Shown piece after piece: positions 42,638 through 52,238 of a DNA stretch of 64,000 nucleotides. The stretch covers positions 1,308,574 to 1,372,573 of the forward strand of contig CP078014.1 in assembly GCA_020544565.1 (NCBI GenBank). Reading direction: 5' to 3'. The number at the start of each line of letters is the position of its first letter. Position 1 is the first letter of the stretch. This DNA comes from Bradyrhizobiaceae bacterium (GTDB taxonomy: Bacteria > Pseudomonadota > Alphaproteobacteria > Rhizobiales > Xanthobacteraceae). The translations under genes were made by a program, and so were the position numbers. The notes under the pieces were generated by a model that saw nothing but the letters and a program-made list of their open reading frames with translations, was not told the origin of the DNA and searched no databases.

Positions 42638-43630
42638 TTATTCCGCTTCGGCGACCAGCGCCTTCGACTGGGCGACCCAGCCGTCGGCGCGCGCCGGAAG
42701 ACCGACTTCCTCGCCGATCTTGTGGGCGGTGTCGTGATCCAACTCGGCGATCTGCCAGTAGTGGAACACGCCGAGATCGTTGAGCTTCTTCTCGATGGCG
42801 CCGGAGACGCCCGAGAGCTTCTTGAGGTCGTCGGCGACGCCGCGCGGACCGGCGAGACCCTGGAAGCCTTCCGATGCCGCGGACACCGCTTCCGGCGTCG
42901 GGTTGGCCATCGCGCCAATGTCGATACCAGCGTCGCCCTGGGCGCGGGAAATGCCGTCGATGGCCGCGCGCGCGATCAGGTCGCAATACAGCGAGATGGC
43001 GCGGCCGGCGTCGTCATTGCCGGGGACCACGTAGGTGATGCCCTTCGGATCGCAGTTGGTGTCGACGATCGCCGCAACCGGGATGTTGAGGCGCTGGGCC
43101 TCCTGGATCGCGATGTCTTCCTTGTTGGTGTCGATCACGAAGATCAGGTCGGGCAGACCGCCCATGTCCTTGATGCCGCCGAGCGAGCGGTCGAGCTTGT
43201 CGCGCTCGCGCTGCAGCGTCAGCCGCTCCTTCTTGGTGTACTGGGCGCCCTCGCCCGAGGACAGCATGTCGTCGAGCTGGCGCAGGCGCTTGATCGAGCC
43301 GGACACCGTCTTCCAGTTGGTCAGCGTGCCGCCGAGCCAGCGCGAATTGACGAAATACTGCGCCGAGCGCTTGGCGGCTTCCGCCACGCCGTCCTGGGCC
43401 TGGCGCTTGGTGCCGACAAACAGGATGCGGCCGCCCTTGGCCACGGTGTCGCTCACCGCCTGCAGCGCGCGATGCAGCATCGGCACGGTCTGGGCGAGAT
43501 CGATGATGTGGATGTTGTTGCGGGCGCCGAAGATATAATCGGCCATCTTCGGGTTCCAGCGGTGGGACTGGTGGCCGAAGTGAACGCCAGCCTCGAGCAG
43601 CTGACGCATCGTGAAATCGGGAAGCGACAT
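42638..43630 (-). CDS. rpsB: Ribosomal protein S2 with helix-hairpin-helix-like C-terminal extension
   Basis: A 330-residue S2. The canonical part is residues 1 to about 230 ([56 protein letters not shown] and [10 protein letters not shown]). About 100 extra residues follow. Residues 266-325 ([20 protein letters not shown], then HYWQIAELD) look like the helix-hairpin-helix-type module found appended to several alphaproteobacterial proteins. The start is ATG 43630, with GGAG 10 bases upstream. A promoter and a leader of about 130 nt precede it. Confidence 0.96.
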   Translation of the reverse strand: MSLPDFTMRQLLEAGVHFGHQSHRWNPKMADYIFGARNNIHIIDLAQTVPMLHRALQAVSDTVAKGGRILFVGTKRQAQDGVAEAAKRSAQYFVNSRWLGGTLTNWKTVSGSIKRLRQLDDMLSSGEGAQYTKKERLTLQRERDKLDRSLGGIKDMGGLPDLIFVIDTNKEDIAIQEAQRLNIPVAAIVDTNCDPKGITYVVPGNDDAGRAISLYCDLIARAAIDGISRAQGDAGIDIGAMANPTPEAVSAASEGFQGLAGPRGVADDLKKLSGVSGAIEKKLNDLGVFHYWQIAELDHDTAHKIGEEVGLPARADGWVAQSKALVAEAE

Positions 43631-43770
43631 GGTTTTATTCTCCGGTTGGTTCCTCCGGAAGCGTGTGAGCAGGACGAACCGGCAATTCATGCGCCTGAAA
43701 GGCGGACGATCGCGGCCCGGCTGCCACCGGACGGCTTTTGCGAGCCATGCTTCCGTGTGAGATGCGGCGG

Positions 43771-43799
43771 CTTATACCGGCGCGGCGGCGGTTAAGCAA
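43771..43799 (-). promoter_or_regulatory. Probable sigma-70-type promoter of rpsB
   Basis: On the minus strand, TTGCTT (43799-43794), a 17-bp spacer and TATAAG (43776-43771) make a good housekeeping promoter for a GC-rich alphaproteobacterium. Transcription would start near 43764. That leaves a leader of roughly 130 nt containing the inverted pair ggaagc/gcttcc, possibly the S2 autoregulation element. Confidence 0.55.
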
Positions 43800-43919
43800 G
43801 CCGTTCCGCTGGGGTTTTCGCTCATCCCCGCCCCCATCCCGCCGGGACTAGCGGCCGGCTGGCGGGCCGATGGAACCCGGCCGGGCAGGCGCAGCCGCGG
43901 CCGGCCGGGAGGCCGTGCG

Positions 43920-46900
43920 TCACACCGTCTGCACGTCGACGACGCCGGACACCGCCTTGAGCGCGCCGGCGATCTGCGGCGATACCGGAAAACGCCCGGG
44001 CAGCCGGATTTCCACCATGGTCTGCATGTCGAGGATCATTTCCAGCACGATCTCCCCGGACGCGGCGGCGCTCGGCGGCGGCGACGCCAGCCGGCGCTGG
44101 ATCGATTCGATCGGCTTGTCGTCGCGCAAGGTGATCCGGAGGCTGGAGGTGGTCTTGGCGGCGGCGGCGTCGAGCGGCTCGGCATGGAGGATGCGCGCGC
44201 GCACGTCCTCGCCCTGAAGCTCGGCGCCGAGTTGCATGAGGACGGCGGAGCCGGGTTCGAGCACATCGCGGTATTGCGCCAGCCCCTCGGAAAACAGCAC
44301 CGCCTCGAAATGGCCGGTGGGGTCCGACAGGCCGATGATGCCCATCTTGTTGCCGGTCTTGGTGCGGCGCTCCATGCGCGACACGATGGTGGCCGCGACC
44401 CGCCCCGCCGTCGCGCCGGTCTTCACCGCGCGGGAGAACTCGCTCCACGACTGCACGCGCAGCCGCTTCAGCGCGGTGGCGTAATCGTCGAGCGGATGGC
44501 CCGACAGGAAGAAACCGATGGCGTCATATTCGCGGCGCAGCCGCTCGGCCGGCAGCCACGGTTCGACATTGGGCAGCACGATGCTCGGCGCGTCCGCCAT
44601 GCCGCCGAACATGTCGTTCTGACCGCTGGCCGCCGCCTCGTGGCTGCGCTGGCAGGCGGCGAGAATGGCGTCGGCGCCGGCGAAGACGCGGGCGCGGTTG
44701 GAATCGATGGTGTCGAACGCACCCGCCGCCGCGAGGCTTTCCAGCACCCGCTTGTTGATCGCGCGCGGCGACACCCGCGCGGCGAAATCCGCCAGCGAGG
44801 TAAACGCGCGGTCGCCGCGCGCTTCGACGATCATCTCCACCGCCTGCGCGCCGACGCCCTTCAGCGCCGCGAGCGCGTAGTAGATGGTGTTGTCGCCGAC
44901 CTCGAAGGTCGCGCCGGAGCGGTTGATCGAGGGTGGCTCGACCTTGATGCCGAGCTTCTGCGCATCGGCGCGGAATTCCGACAGCTTGTCGGTGTTGTTC
45001 ATGTCGAGCGTCATCGACGCCGCCAGGAACTCGACCGGATAATGCGCCTTCATGTAGGCGGTCTGGTACGACACCAGCGCATAGGCGGCGGCGTGGCTCT
45101 TGTTGAAGCCGTAATCGGCGAACTTGGCGAGCAGTTCGAAGATGGTCTCCGCCTGTCCCTTCGCCACGTCGTTCTTCGTCGCACCCTTGACGAAGATCTC
45201 GCGCTGCTTGTCCATCTCGGCGCGGATCTTCTTGCCCATGGCGCGGCGCAGCAGGTCGGCGTCGCCGAGCGAATAGCCGGCCATCACCTGCGCGATCTGC
45301 ATCACCTGTTCCTGATAGATGATGACGCCGAAGGTCTCCTTGAGGATCGGCTCGAGCATCGGATGCATGTATTCCGGCTCTTCGTCGCCGTGCTTGCGGG
45401 CGCAATAGGTCGGGATGTTGGCCATCGGGCCCGGACGATAGAGCGCGACCAGCGCGATCAGGTCTTCGAGCCGGTCGGGGCGCATGTCCACCAGCGCGCG
45501 GCGCATGCCCTGGCTTTCAACCTGGAACACGCCGACCACCTCACCGCGCGACAGCATCTCGTAGCTGGTGCGATCGTCCAATGGCAGGGTGGCGAGATCG
45601 ATCTCGATGCCGCGCTGCTTCAACAGCTTCACGGCGACATCAAGCACCGTCAGCGTCTTGAGGCCGAGGAAGTCGAACTTCACCAGCCCGGCGGGCTCCA
45701 CCCATTTCATGTTGAACTGGGTGACCGGCATGTCCGATTTCGGATCGCGGTACATCGGCACCAGTTCGGACAGCGGGCGGTCACCGATGACGATGCCGGC
45801 GGCGTGGGTCGAGGCGTGGCGCGTCAAACCTTCGAGGCGCTGGGCGATGTCGAAGGCGCGGGCGATGACCGGGTCCTCGTCGCGGAACGCCTGCAATTTG
45901 GGCTCGCCCTCGATGGCCTTGGCCAGCGTCACCGGCGCGGCCGGATTCTGCGGCACGAGCTTGGTGAGGCGGTCCACCTGCCCGTAGGGCATCTGCAGCA
46001 CGCGGCCGACGTCGCGCAGCACGCCGCGCGCCTGCAGGGTGCCGAAGGTGATGATCTGGCCGACCTGATCGCGGCCGTAGCGCTCCTGCACGTAGCGGAT
46101 CACCTCGATGCGGCGGTCCTGACAGAAATCGATGTCGAAGTCCGGCATCGACACGCGCTCGGGATTGAGGAAGCGCTCGAACAGCAGGCCGAAGCGCAGC
46201 GGATCGAGGTCGGTGATGGTGAGTGCGTAGGCCACCAGCGAGCCCGCGCCGGAGCCGCGGCCCGGCCCGACCGGAATGCCGTGCGCCTTGGCCCATTTGA
46301 TGAAGTCCGACACGATCAGGAAGTAGCCGGGATATTTCATGCGGACGATGACGTCGATCTCGAACGCCAGCCGCGCGCGATAGTCCTCCTCGGAGACACC
46401 TTGCGCGAAGCCATGGGTGGCGAGCCGCCGCATCAGCCCCTCCTCCGCCTGCCGGCGCAGTTCTTCCGCCTCCTCGCTCTCGGCGTCGGCGGCGACGCTG
46501 GCGCCCACGGTGAAGCGCGGCAGGATCGGCTTGCGGGTGCGCGGCCGGAAGGCGCAGCGCCGGGCGATCTCCACCGTCGAGGCCAGCGCCTCCGGCAGGT
46601 CGGCGAACAGCACCGCCATCTCGGCGCGGGTCTTGAAGCGGTGATCGGGGGTCAACTGCTCGCGGTCGGTGTCCGACACCAGCCGCCCGCCGGCGATACA
46701 CAGCAGCGCGTCGTGGGATTCGTAATCGTCGGCGGTGGCGAAATAAGGCTCGTTGGTCGCGACCAGCGGCAGGCCCCTGGCATAGGCCATGTCGATGAGC
46801 ACCGGCTCGCAGCGCCGTTCGCTGTCGAGGCCGTGGCGCTGCAATTCGATGTAGAGGCGATCGCCGAACAGCCGCATCAGCCTGTCGCAGCGCCCCTCCG

Positions 46901-47399
46901 CTAGCGCCGGAAGATCGGCGTTGATGGCCTGGGCCAGCGGCCCCTCCGGCCCCCCCGTCAGGGCGATAAGGCCGCCGCTTTCACCCTCCAGCCATTCGAT
47001 CTTGATGTGCGGAGCCTGATGCACCGGCGTGTCCTGGAACGCGCGGGAGTTCAGCTTCATCAGGCTGCGATAGCCGTCCCCGTTGGTGGCGAGCAGGACG
47101 ATCCGGGCCGGGGCGAGCGCGTTGCGCGCACTGGCGTCCTGATCACCGAAATCCACCGCCACCGCGCAGCCGGTGATGGGCTGGATGCCATAGCCGGCGA
47201 GCTTCTCGGAAAACTCCAGCGCGCCGAACATGTTGTCATTGTCGGTCAGCGCCAGTGCCGGCTGGCGGTCGGCCTTGGCGAGGTCCACCAGCTTGCCGAC
47301 CGTGATCGACCCCCGCAGCAGCGAATAGGCCGAATGGACGTGCAGATGGACAAACCCCGGCTCCGGGGCGCCCGGCTTCGGCATGGTGGCTCTCGACAT
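43920..47399 (-). CDS. dnaE: DNA polymerase III subunit alpha
   Basis: A replicative C-family polymerase of about 1159 residues. The N-terminal PHP domain starts with FVHLHVHSAYSLLRGSITVGKL. The palm carries the catalytic aspartates in PDFDIDFCQDRR, with GPGRGSGAGSLVAYAL before it. The fingers and beta-binding region lead to an OB fold near 1000-1080 (the RVAATIVSRMERRTKTGNKM segment) and a C-terminal tau-binding part. Several in-frame starts are possible (GTG 47435, ATG 47414, ATG 47399). I took the ATG closest to the PHP domain. A GC-rich hairpin at about 47427-47460 overlaps the upstream starts. It is downstream of lolD and the small SOS gene. Confidence 0.96.
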   Translation of the reverse strand: MSRATMPKPGAPEPGFVHLHVHSAYSLLRGSITVGKLVDLAKADRQPALALTDNDNMFGALEFSEKLAGYGIQPITGCAVAVDFGDQDASARNALAPARIVLLATNGDGYRSLMKLNSRAFQDTPVHQAPHIKIEWLEGESGGLIALTGGPEGPLAQAINADLPALAEGRCDRLMRLFGDRLYIELQRHGLDSERRCEPVLIDMAYARGLPLVATNEPYFATADDYESHDALLCIAGGRLVSDTDREQLTPDHRFKTRAEMAVLFADLPEALASTVEIARRCAFRPRTRKPILPRFTVGASVAADAESEEAEELRRQAEEGLMRRLATHGFAQGVSEEDYRARLAFEIDVIVRMKYPGYFLIVSDFIKWAKAHGIPVGPGRGSGAGSLVAYALTITDLDPLRFGLLFERFLNPERVSMPDFDIDFCQDRRIEVIRYVQERYGRDQVGQIITFGTLQARGVLRDVGRVLQMPYGQVDRLTKLVPQNPAAPVTLAKAIEGEPKLQAFRDEDPVIARAFDIAQRLEGLTRHASTHAAGIVIGDRPLSELVPMYRDPKSDMPVTQFNMKWVEPAGLVKFDFLGLKTLTVLDVAVKLLKQRGIEIDLATLPLDDRTSYEMLSRGEVVGVFQVESQGMRRALVDMRPDRLEDLIALVALYRPGPMANIPTYCARKHGDEEPEYMHPMLEPILKETFGVIIYQEQVMQIAQVMAGYSLGDADLLRRAMGKKIRAEMDKQREIFVKGATKNDVAKGQAETIFELLAKFADYGFNKSHAAAYALVSYQTAYMKAHYPVEFLAASMTLDMNNTDKLSEFRADAQKLGIKVEPPSINRSGATFEVGDNTIYYALAALKGVGAQAVEMIVEARGDRAFTSLADFAARVSPRAINKRVLESLAAAGAFDTIDSNRARVFAGADAILAACQRSHEAAASGQNDMFGGMADAPSIVLPNVEPWLPAERLRREYDAIGFFLSGHPLDDYATALKRLRVQSWSEFSRAVKTGATAGRVAATIVSRMERRTKTGNKMGIIGLSDPTGHFEAVLFSEGLAQYRDVLEPGSAVLMQLGAELQGEDVRARILHAEPLDAAAAKTTSSLRITLRDDKPIESIQRRLASPPPSAAASGEIVLEMILDMQTMVEIRLPGRFPVSPQIAGALKAVSGVVDVQTV

Positions 47400-47666
47400 G
47401 GCAAACCTGGACATCTTGTCCGCAAGCCGCCGCACCTGAAGGTCAGGTCTGTGGCGGCGGGATCAGGCGACTCACGGGCCGATGGTGCGGCGTCGCGGCG
47501 GGCGAGTCCATGTGGAACCCGCGGCGGCGGTGCGGGCGCGGTGCGTCGTCACCGTTTTCCCCACCGGTTTCCATCGCCGGCTTGCCATGGGGCCTTGCCC
47601 GCCCCGTTGGCTCCAAGCGGCGGCCAAGGCCGCATCCCACGCCAGCATGCGGGCCGGTGAGCCATC

Positions 47667-47765
47667 CTAGAGCTGCTGGAACACCTGAGCCCACACCACG
47701 ACCATGCCGACAAACAGCACCAGCGAGGTCAGCGCAGCCGCTTCTTCCACAAAGGTCTTGAGCAT
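47667..47765 (-). CDS. 32-residue single-pass membrane protein under LexA control
   Basis: The frame opens at an ATG (47765) with an excellent GAGAGGGGA ribosome binding site 6 bases upstream. It encodes 32 residues: an acidic amphipathic N-terminus (MLKTFVEEAA) followed by one membrane helix (about residues 11-28, with Val, Leu, Phe, Gly and a Trp at the interface). Upstream are a TTGACT -35 box (47836-47831) and two perfect LexA operators (47794-47826). Size, topology and regulation match SOS-induced membrane peptides such as Caulobacter SidA (divisome inhibitor) or E. coli TisB (toxin). I cannot tell which, and homology to either is not asserted. A longer in-frame start at 47864 would lie upstream of the operators and is rejected. 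Confidence 0.75.
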   Translation of the reverse strand: MLKTFVEEAAALTSLVLFVGMVVVWAQVFQQL

Positions 47766-47793
47766 GGTTGGTCCCCTCTCGCTCGCTTGATGA

Positions 47794-47826
47794 GAACGTA
47801 ATAAGAACATTGTTCCTTTTTTGTTC
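47794..47826 (-). promoter_or_regulatory. Two tandem perfect LexA operators (SOS boxes)
   Basis: gaac-gtaataa-gaac at 47794-47808 and gttc-ctttttt-gttc at 47812-47826. Both match the alphaproteobacterial LexA site exactly, one on each strand, with centres 18 bp apart. They cover the spacer and -10 region downstream of a TTGACT hexamer (47836-47831, minus strand), the ideal place for a repressor. The first gene in that direction is the 32-residue membrane protein, 29 bp away. Confidence 0.88.
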
Positions 47827-48016
47827 TCAAAGTCAAGCGTCCGCCGCGCCGCGTGAGAGGCCACGCAACCACGAAGGCTAATAAAGCGTTAGCTCACCGT
47901 CGGCCGGGATCATTCGCCGGTGGATGGGCGCGGGAACGTGAGTTGACGCGCGGTTCCAAAACCGGGCTTTGTCCTCCGGACGACGCAGCAACCAGTTCGA
48001 CTGGCAGGAGATACTG

Positions 48017-48298
48017 ATGCGCAAAGCGCTTTTCGCCCTCATCGCAACCGCCGGGCTCACGACTGTCGCCCTCACGGCCATGGGACCCGCGCCGGCACAG
48101 GCGTTTGAATTTCCCTACTGCCTGCGCAATTCCAGCAATGGCGACGAATGCAGGTTCCCAAGCTTTCAGGCGTGCCAGGCCACTGTGTCGGGCCTCGGGC
48201 TGACCTGTTTCCGCAACCCGGCCTACGCCTATGCCCAGCCCTATCCGGCCGAACCGTTGCCGCCGCGCCACCGCCCCCGCCCGCGTCGGGCTTACTGA
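48017..48298 (+). CDS. DUF3551-family secreted small protein
   Basis: A 93-residue protein. A signal peptide (MRKALFALIATAGLTTVALT..., cleavage near AQA-FE) is followed by EFPYCLRNSSNGDECRFPSFQACQATVSGLGLTCFRNPAYA. The four Cys, the PYC opening and the proline-rich basic tail (PPRHRPRPRRAY) are typical of DUF3551, a family abundant in Bradyrhizobium and relatives. Function is unknown; it is probably a periplasmic protein with two disulfides. The start is the ATG at 48017 with AGGAG upstream. It is convergent with lolD. Confidence 0.85.
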   Translation: MRKALFALIATAGLTTVALTAMGPAPAQAFEFPYCLRNSSNGDECRFPSFQACQATVSGLGLTCFRNPAYAYAQPYPAEPLPPRHRPRPRRAY

Positions 48299-48375
48299 CC
48301 ATTTCCTCGTCAGGCTGATTCCCGGTCGTTGATGGCCGCCGGCCTGCGATTTGCTCGCGGCGAGCCGGCCAGTGC

Positions 48376-49086
48376 TCAGTCCAGTTCGACCACGCGGCCG
48401 GCCTGGATCGACACCCGGCGATCCATCCGCGCCGCCAGATCCATGTTGTGTGTCGCGATCAGCATGGCAACGCGGGTGGCCCTCACGAGCTGGGTCAGCG
48501 CGCGGAAGACGTGGTCCGCCGTGTGCGGATCGAGATTGCCGGTGGGCTCGTCCGCGAACAGGACACGCGGCGCATTGGCCACCGCGCGCGCGATGGCGAC
48601 GCGCTGCTGCTCGCCGCCGGACAATTCGGCGGGCCGGTGGGTGACGCGCTCGCCGAGGCCGAGATAGGCCAGAATCTCGCGCGAGCGCGCCACGGTTTCC
48701 TTGCGCGACAGGCCGCGGATCATCTGCGGCAGCATCACGTTCTCCAGCGCGGAGAATTCCGGCAGCAGCCGGTGCGACTGATAGACGAAACCGATATCGG
48801 TGCGCCGGATCTGGGTCCGCTCGGCGTCCGACAGGCCCGACGTCGCGGTGCCCGAGACATAGACCTCGCCGTCATCGGGATGCTCCAGCAGGCCGGCGAT
48901 GTGCAGCAGTGTCGATTTGCCGGTGCCCGACGGCGCGATCAGCGCCACCGACTGGCCTTCCCACAGCGCCAGCGTGGCCCCGTCGAGAATGGTGAGAGTG
49001 GCCTCGCCCTGCCGGTAACGGCGGGAAATCTCGTGGAGATACACCACCGGAACGCTGTTTTCGCCCTGCTCCATCGTCACGCTCAT
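48376..49086 (-). CDS. lolD: Lipoprotein-releasing system ATP-binding protein LolD
   Basis: A 236-residue ABC ATPase with Walker A at residues 51-59 (APSGTGKST), the [32 protein letters not shown] block (signature plus Walker B), and [20 protein letters not shown] as the switch. The GNLD wording after Walker B is typical of the LolD/MacB group. It powers release of outer-membrane lipoproteins from the inner membrane. ATG 49086 overlaps the lolC stop (ATGA); a second ATG is four codons on. It is coupled to lolC. Confidence 0.94.
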   Translation of the reverse strand: MSVTMEQGENSVPVVYLHEISRRYRQGEATLTILDGATLALWEGQSVALIAPSGTGKSTLLHIAGLLEHPDDGEVYVSGTATSGLSDAERTQIRRTDIGFVYQSHRLLPEFSALENVMLPQMIRGLSRKETVARSREILAYLGLGERVTHRPAELSGGEQQRVAIARAVANAPRVLFADEPTGNLDPHTADHVFRALTQLVRATRVAMLIATHNMDLAARMDRRVSIQAGRVVELD

Positions 49087-50351
49087 TCGTACCGGAGGGC
49101 TTCGATGGGATCGAGGCGGGCCGCGCGCCACGACGGATACAGCGTCGCCAGAAACGACAGCGTCAACGCCATGATGACCACGGCGGCGGTCTCCCCGGCA
49201 TCGACCTCGGCCGGCAGCTTGGACAGGAAATAAAGCTCCGGCGAGAACAGCTCGGTATTGGTCAGCCACGAGATGAACTGCCGGATGGTCTCGATGTTGA
49301 GGCAGACCACGAGGCCGAGCAGGAAGCCGACCAGCGTGCCGACCACGCCGATGGCCGCGCCGGTGATCAGGAACACCCGCATGATCGAGCCCTGGGTCGC
49401 ACCCATGGTGCGCAGGATGGCGATGTCCTGCCCCTTGTCCTTCACCAGCATGATGAGGCCGGAGACGATGTTGAGCGCCGCCACCAGCACGATCAGGGTC
49501 AGAATCAGGAACATGACGTTGCGCTCGACCTGAAGCGCGTTGAAGAAGGTGGAATTGCGCTGCCGCCAGTCCACCAGGAAGATCGGCCGCTGCGCCGCCT
49601 CGGTGATGGGCTTGCGGAAGCTGTCGATCCGGTCGGGATTGGTGGTGTAGATCTCGATGGCGGTGACGTCGTTGGCGCGATTGAAATAGGCCTGCGCCTC
49701 CGCGAGCGGCATGAACACGAACGAGGAATCGTATTCGGACATGCCGATCTCGAACACGGCGGCGACCTTGTAGGGCTTGATGCGCGGCGTGGTGCCCATC
49801 GGGGTCACGGCCCCGCGCGGCGCCACCAGCGTGATGCTGTCGCCGGCGCGCAGCGACAACTGGTCGGCGAGGCGGCGGCCGATGGCGACGCCCTGCCCCT
49901 CGTCGAACCCTTCAAGGGTGCCCTGCTTGATGTTCTTGGCGATGGAGGTGACCTTGTCGAGGTCGGCGGCGCGCATGCCGCGCACCAGCACGCCGGACGC
50001 GTTGAACGGCGACGACGCCAGCGCCTGACCGTCGATCACCGGCGCGGCGAGACGGACACCGGCGACGCCGCTGATGCGCTCGGCCACCTCTTTCCAGTCG
50101 GTCAGTGGCGATTCCAGCGGCTGCACCACGATGTGGCCGTTGAGGCCGAGAATCTTGTCGAGCAGCTCCTTGCGGAAGCCGTTCATCACCGCCATCACGA
50201 TGATCAGCGTCGCCACCCCGAGCATGATGCCGAGGAACGAAAAGCCGGCGATGACGGAAATGAAGCCTTCCTTGCGCCGCGCCCGCAGATAGCGGCTCGA
50301 CAGCATCCACTCAAAGGGCGCGAAAGGCGCTGTCCGAACTGGCTCGCTCAT
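49083..50351 (-). CDS. lolC: Lipoprotein-releasing system transmembrane protein LolC/LolE type
   Basis: A 422-residue FtsX-like permease. It has one N-terminal membrane helix after [27 protein letters not shown], a large periplasmic domain (about 50-270) and three C-terminal helices. The pattern [18 protein letters not shown] at the end is the classic LolC/E and MacB terminus. In alphaproteobacteria one LolC/E protein (sometimes called LolF) does the work of both, and only one copy is seen here. The start is the ATG at 50351. It is followed by lolD with overlapping stop and start, and preceded by proS 257 bp away. Confidence 0.93.
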   Translation of the reverse strand: MSEPVRTAPFAPFEWMLSSRYLRARRKEGFISVIAGFSFLGIMLGVATLIIVMAVMNGFRKELLDKILGLNGHIVVQPLESPLTDWKEVAERISGVAGVRLAAPVIDGQALASSPFNASGVLVRGMRAADLDKVTSIAKNIKQGTLEGFDEGQGVAIGRRLADQLSLRAGDSITLVAPRGAVTPMGTTPRIKPYKVAAVFEIGMSEYDSSFVFMPLAEAQAYFNRANDVTAIEIYTTNPDRIDSFRKPITEAAQRPIFLVDWRQRNSTFFNALQVERNVMFLILTLIVLVAALNIVSGLIMLVKDKGQDIAILRTMGATQGSIMRVFLITGAAIGVVGTLVGFLLGLVVCLNIETIRQFISWLTNTELFSPELYFLSKLPAEVDAGETAAVVIMALTLSFLATLYPSWRAARLDPIEALRYE

Positions 50352-50474
50352 ATCTGTTCCATGGTCCGGATTTTCATACGAATCGGGCTAATTCTAGTCG
50401 GCGCCAGCACAGGGCGCGACCACGCGCGCGATAAATCCGTGTATGACTTTGCAGGTTGTTGATGAAAAACTCCG

Positions 50475-50583
50475 GTCATTCCGGGGCACGAGCCTTGGCG
50501 AGCGAACCCGGAATCCCGCACATCCCAGCCTGAACTCCTCGAGATTCCGGATCAGTCCGCTTGCTCGGCCTGTCCGGAATGAC
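50475..50583. repeat. Dispersed repeat with 10-bp terminal inverted repeats between proS and lolC
   Basis: Bounded by gtcattccgg (50475-50484) and ccggaatgac (50574-50583). The interior, 'ccttggcgagcgaacccgga..ctcctcgagattccgga', is of the type repeated in many Nitrobacteraceae spacers. It contains no coding potential. It occupies nearly half of the 257-bp gap and separates proS from lolC, which are adjacent in most relatives. Confidence 0.75.
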
Positions 50584-50608
50584 GGTCCGTGACTTTTTCA
50601 GCCTTCCG

Positions 50609-51928
50609 TTAGGAGGTGAAGCGGTTGAGCGCCTCGTCCAGGCTCATGAATTCCCGCGAACCGTCGCTGCGGCGCTTGATCTCCACTTTGCCCTCGGCCA
50701 GGCCCTTCGGCCCGATCAGCACCTGCCACGGAATGCCGATCAGATCGGCGGTGGCGAACTTGCCGCCCGGCCGCTGATCGGTGTCGTCGTAAAGGACGTC
50801 GACGCCCTTGGCCGACAGCGCCGCGTACAGCTTCTCGCAGGCGGCGCCCGTCTCCGCGCTGTCCTGCTTGAGATTGAGGATCGCGACGCGGAACGGCGCC
50901 ACTTCCTCCGGCCACTTGATGCCGTTCTCGTCGTGGCAAGCCTCGATGATCGCGCCGACCAGACGCGACACGCCGACGCCATAGGAGCCGCCATGGATCG
51001 GCTTCTCCGCCCCGTCGGGGCCGGACACCAACGCCTTCATGGAGTCGGAATATTTGGTGCCGAAGTAAAAAATCTGCCCGACCTCGATGCCGCGGGTCTG
51101 CACCCGCTTGTCAGCCGGCACCTCGCGCTCGTAGCGGGCGGGATCGTGCACGTCCTCGGTGGCGGCGTAGAGATCGGTCCACTGCCGGATGATCGGGGTC
51201 AGGTCGCCGCCGTAATCGACGTCCGCGCCGGGCACCGGCAGATCGAGCACGTCCCTGTTGCAGAACACCCCCGACTCGCCGGTCTCCGCCAGCACGATGA
51301 ATTCGTGGCTGAGGTCACCGCCGATCGGGCCGGTCTCCGCGCGCATCGGGATCGCCTTGAGGCCCATGCGGGCGAAGGTGCGCAGATAGGCGACGAACAT
51401 CCGGTTGTAGGACAGCCGCGCCGCCGCCTCGTCGATGTCGAACGAATAGGCGTCCTTCATCAGGAATTCGCGGCCGCGCATCACGCCGAAGCGCGGGCGC
51501 TGCTCGTCGCGGAATTTCCACTGGATATGATAGAGGTTGAGCGGCAGGCTCCGGTAAGACTTCACGTAAGCCCGGAAGATTTCCGTGATCATTTCCTCGT
51601 TGGTCGGCCCGTACAGCAGTTCGCGCTTGTGGCGGTCGGCGATGCGCAGCATCTCCGGCCCGTAGGCGTCGTAGCGTCCGCTCTCACGCCACAAATCGGC
51701 GAGCTGCAAGGTCGGCATCAGCAGCTCAATCGCGCCGGCGCGATCCTGCTCCTCGCGCACGATCTGCTCGATCTTCTTCAGCACCCGGAAGCCGAGCGGC
51801 AGCCACGCATAGATACCCGCCGCCTCCTGCCGCAGCATGCCGGCGCGCAGCATCAGGCGATGGGAAACGATCTCGGCTTCCTTCGGTGTTTCCTTGAGGA
51901 TGGGCAGAAAGAAGCGCGACAGTCGCAT
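50609..51928 (-). CDS. proS: Prolyl-tRNA synthetase (short form)
   Basis: A 439-residue class II synthetase of the short bacterial type common in alphaproteobacteria, lacking the editing insertion between motifs 2 and 3. It has [31 protein letters not shown] at the start, motif 2 around [25 protein letters not shown], motif 3 in [18 protein letters not shown], and the anticodon-binding domain from about residue 340. The start is the ATG at 51928. In rhizobia it normally follows the DUF1467 gene; here the TonB receptor cassette lies between them. Confidence 0.95.
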   Translation of the reverse strand: MRLSRFFLPILKETPKEAEIVSHRLMLRAGMLRQEAAGIYAWLPLGFRVLKKIEQIVREEQDRAGAIELLMPTLQLADLWRESGRYDAYGPEMLRIADRHKRELLYGPTNEEMITEIFRAYVKSYRSLPLNLYHIQWKFRDEQRPRFGVMRGREFLMKDAYSFDIDEAAARLSYNRMFVAYLRTFARMGLKAIPMRAETGPIGGDLSHEFIVLAETGESGVFCNRDVLDLPVPGADVDYGGDLTPIIRQWTDLYAATEDVHDPARYEREVPADKRVQTRGIEVGQIFYFGTKYSDSMKALVSGPDGAEKPIHGGSYGVGVSRLVGAIIEACHDENGIKWPEEVAPFRVAILNLKQDSAETGAACEKLYAALSAKGVDVLYDDTDQRPGGKFATADLIGIPWQVLIGPKGLAEGKVEIKRRSDGSREFMSLDEALNRFTS

Positions 51929-52010
51929 GGGAGCACTCGATTTTCCGGAATCGGAGGGGGATTGAAGGGCGCTAGAGCATTTCATGTTTTGACGGAAATC
52001 AGGACGATAC

Positions 52011-52098
52011 GTCATGGCCGGGCTTGTCCCGGCCATCCACGCCTTATTTTGGTGAAACGCCCAAGACGTGGATGCCCGGCATAAAGCCGGGCATGACG
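52011..52098. repeat. Dispersed repeat (copy 2), same family as 23387-23510
   Basis: The ends gtcatggccgggcttgtccc and gccgggcatgac are inverted, and the core cccaagacgtggatgcccgg matches copy 1. It lies at the boundary of the conserved proS-lolC-lolD-dnaE block with the DUF2946/TonB receptor cassette, where a recombination event could have happened. Confidence 0.8.
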
Positions 52099-52238
52099 AA
52101 GGTTGATTCCGTCTCAACCAAAGTTGGTCTAGTGAAAGCGGATCGGGCGGCAAAACACAAGCGAAAGCGCCTTGCCAAGCCACCTTGTCCCAGCGCCGCA
52201 CCGGGTCGCCGCCGGGGCCTTTGCCGCCTCTTACAGCC

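Noticed and set aside
44184..46904. A 906-codon open frame on the plus strand
   Set aside because: Antisense to dnaE, which is unmistakable. Composition (Arg, His, Asp, Leu) is typical of mirror frames in GC-rich DNA.
47766..47864. Longer start for the small SOS protein at 47864 (65 residues)
   Set aside because: It would place both LexA operators and the -35 box inside the coding sequence, and lacks the strong ribosome binding site found before 47765.
52099..52238. Possible riboswitch or Fur-type operator upstream of the DUF2946/TonB receptor cassette
   Set aside because: I found no cobalamin-box wording and no clear palindromic Fur or Irr site. The region is simply GC-rich apart from its first 40 bp.
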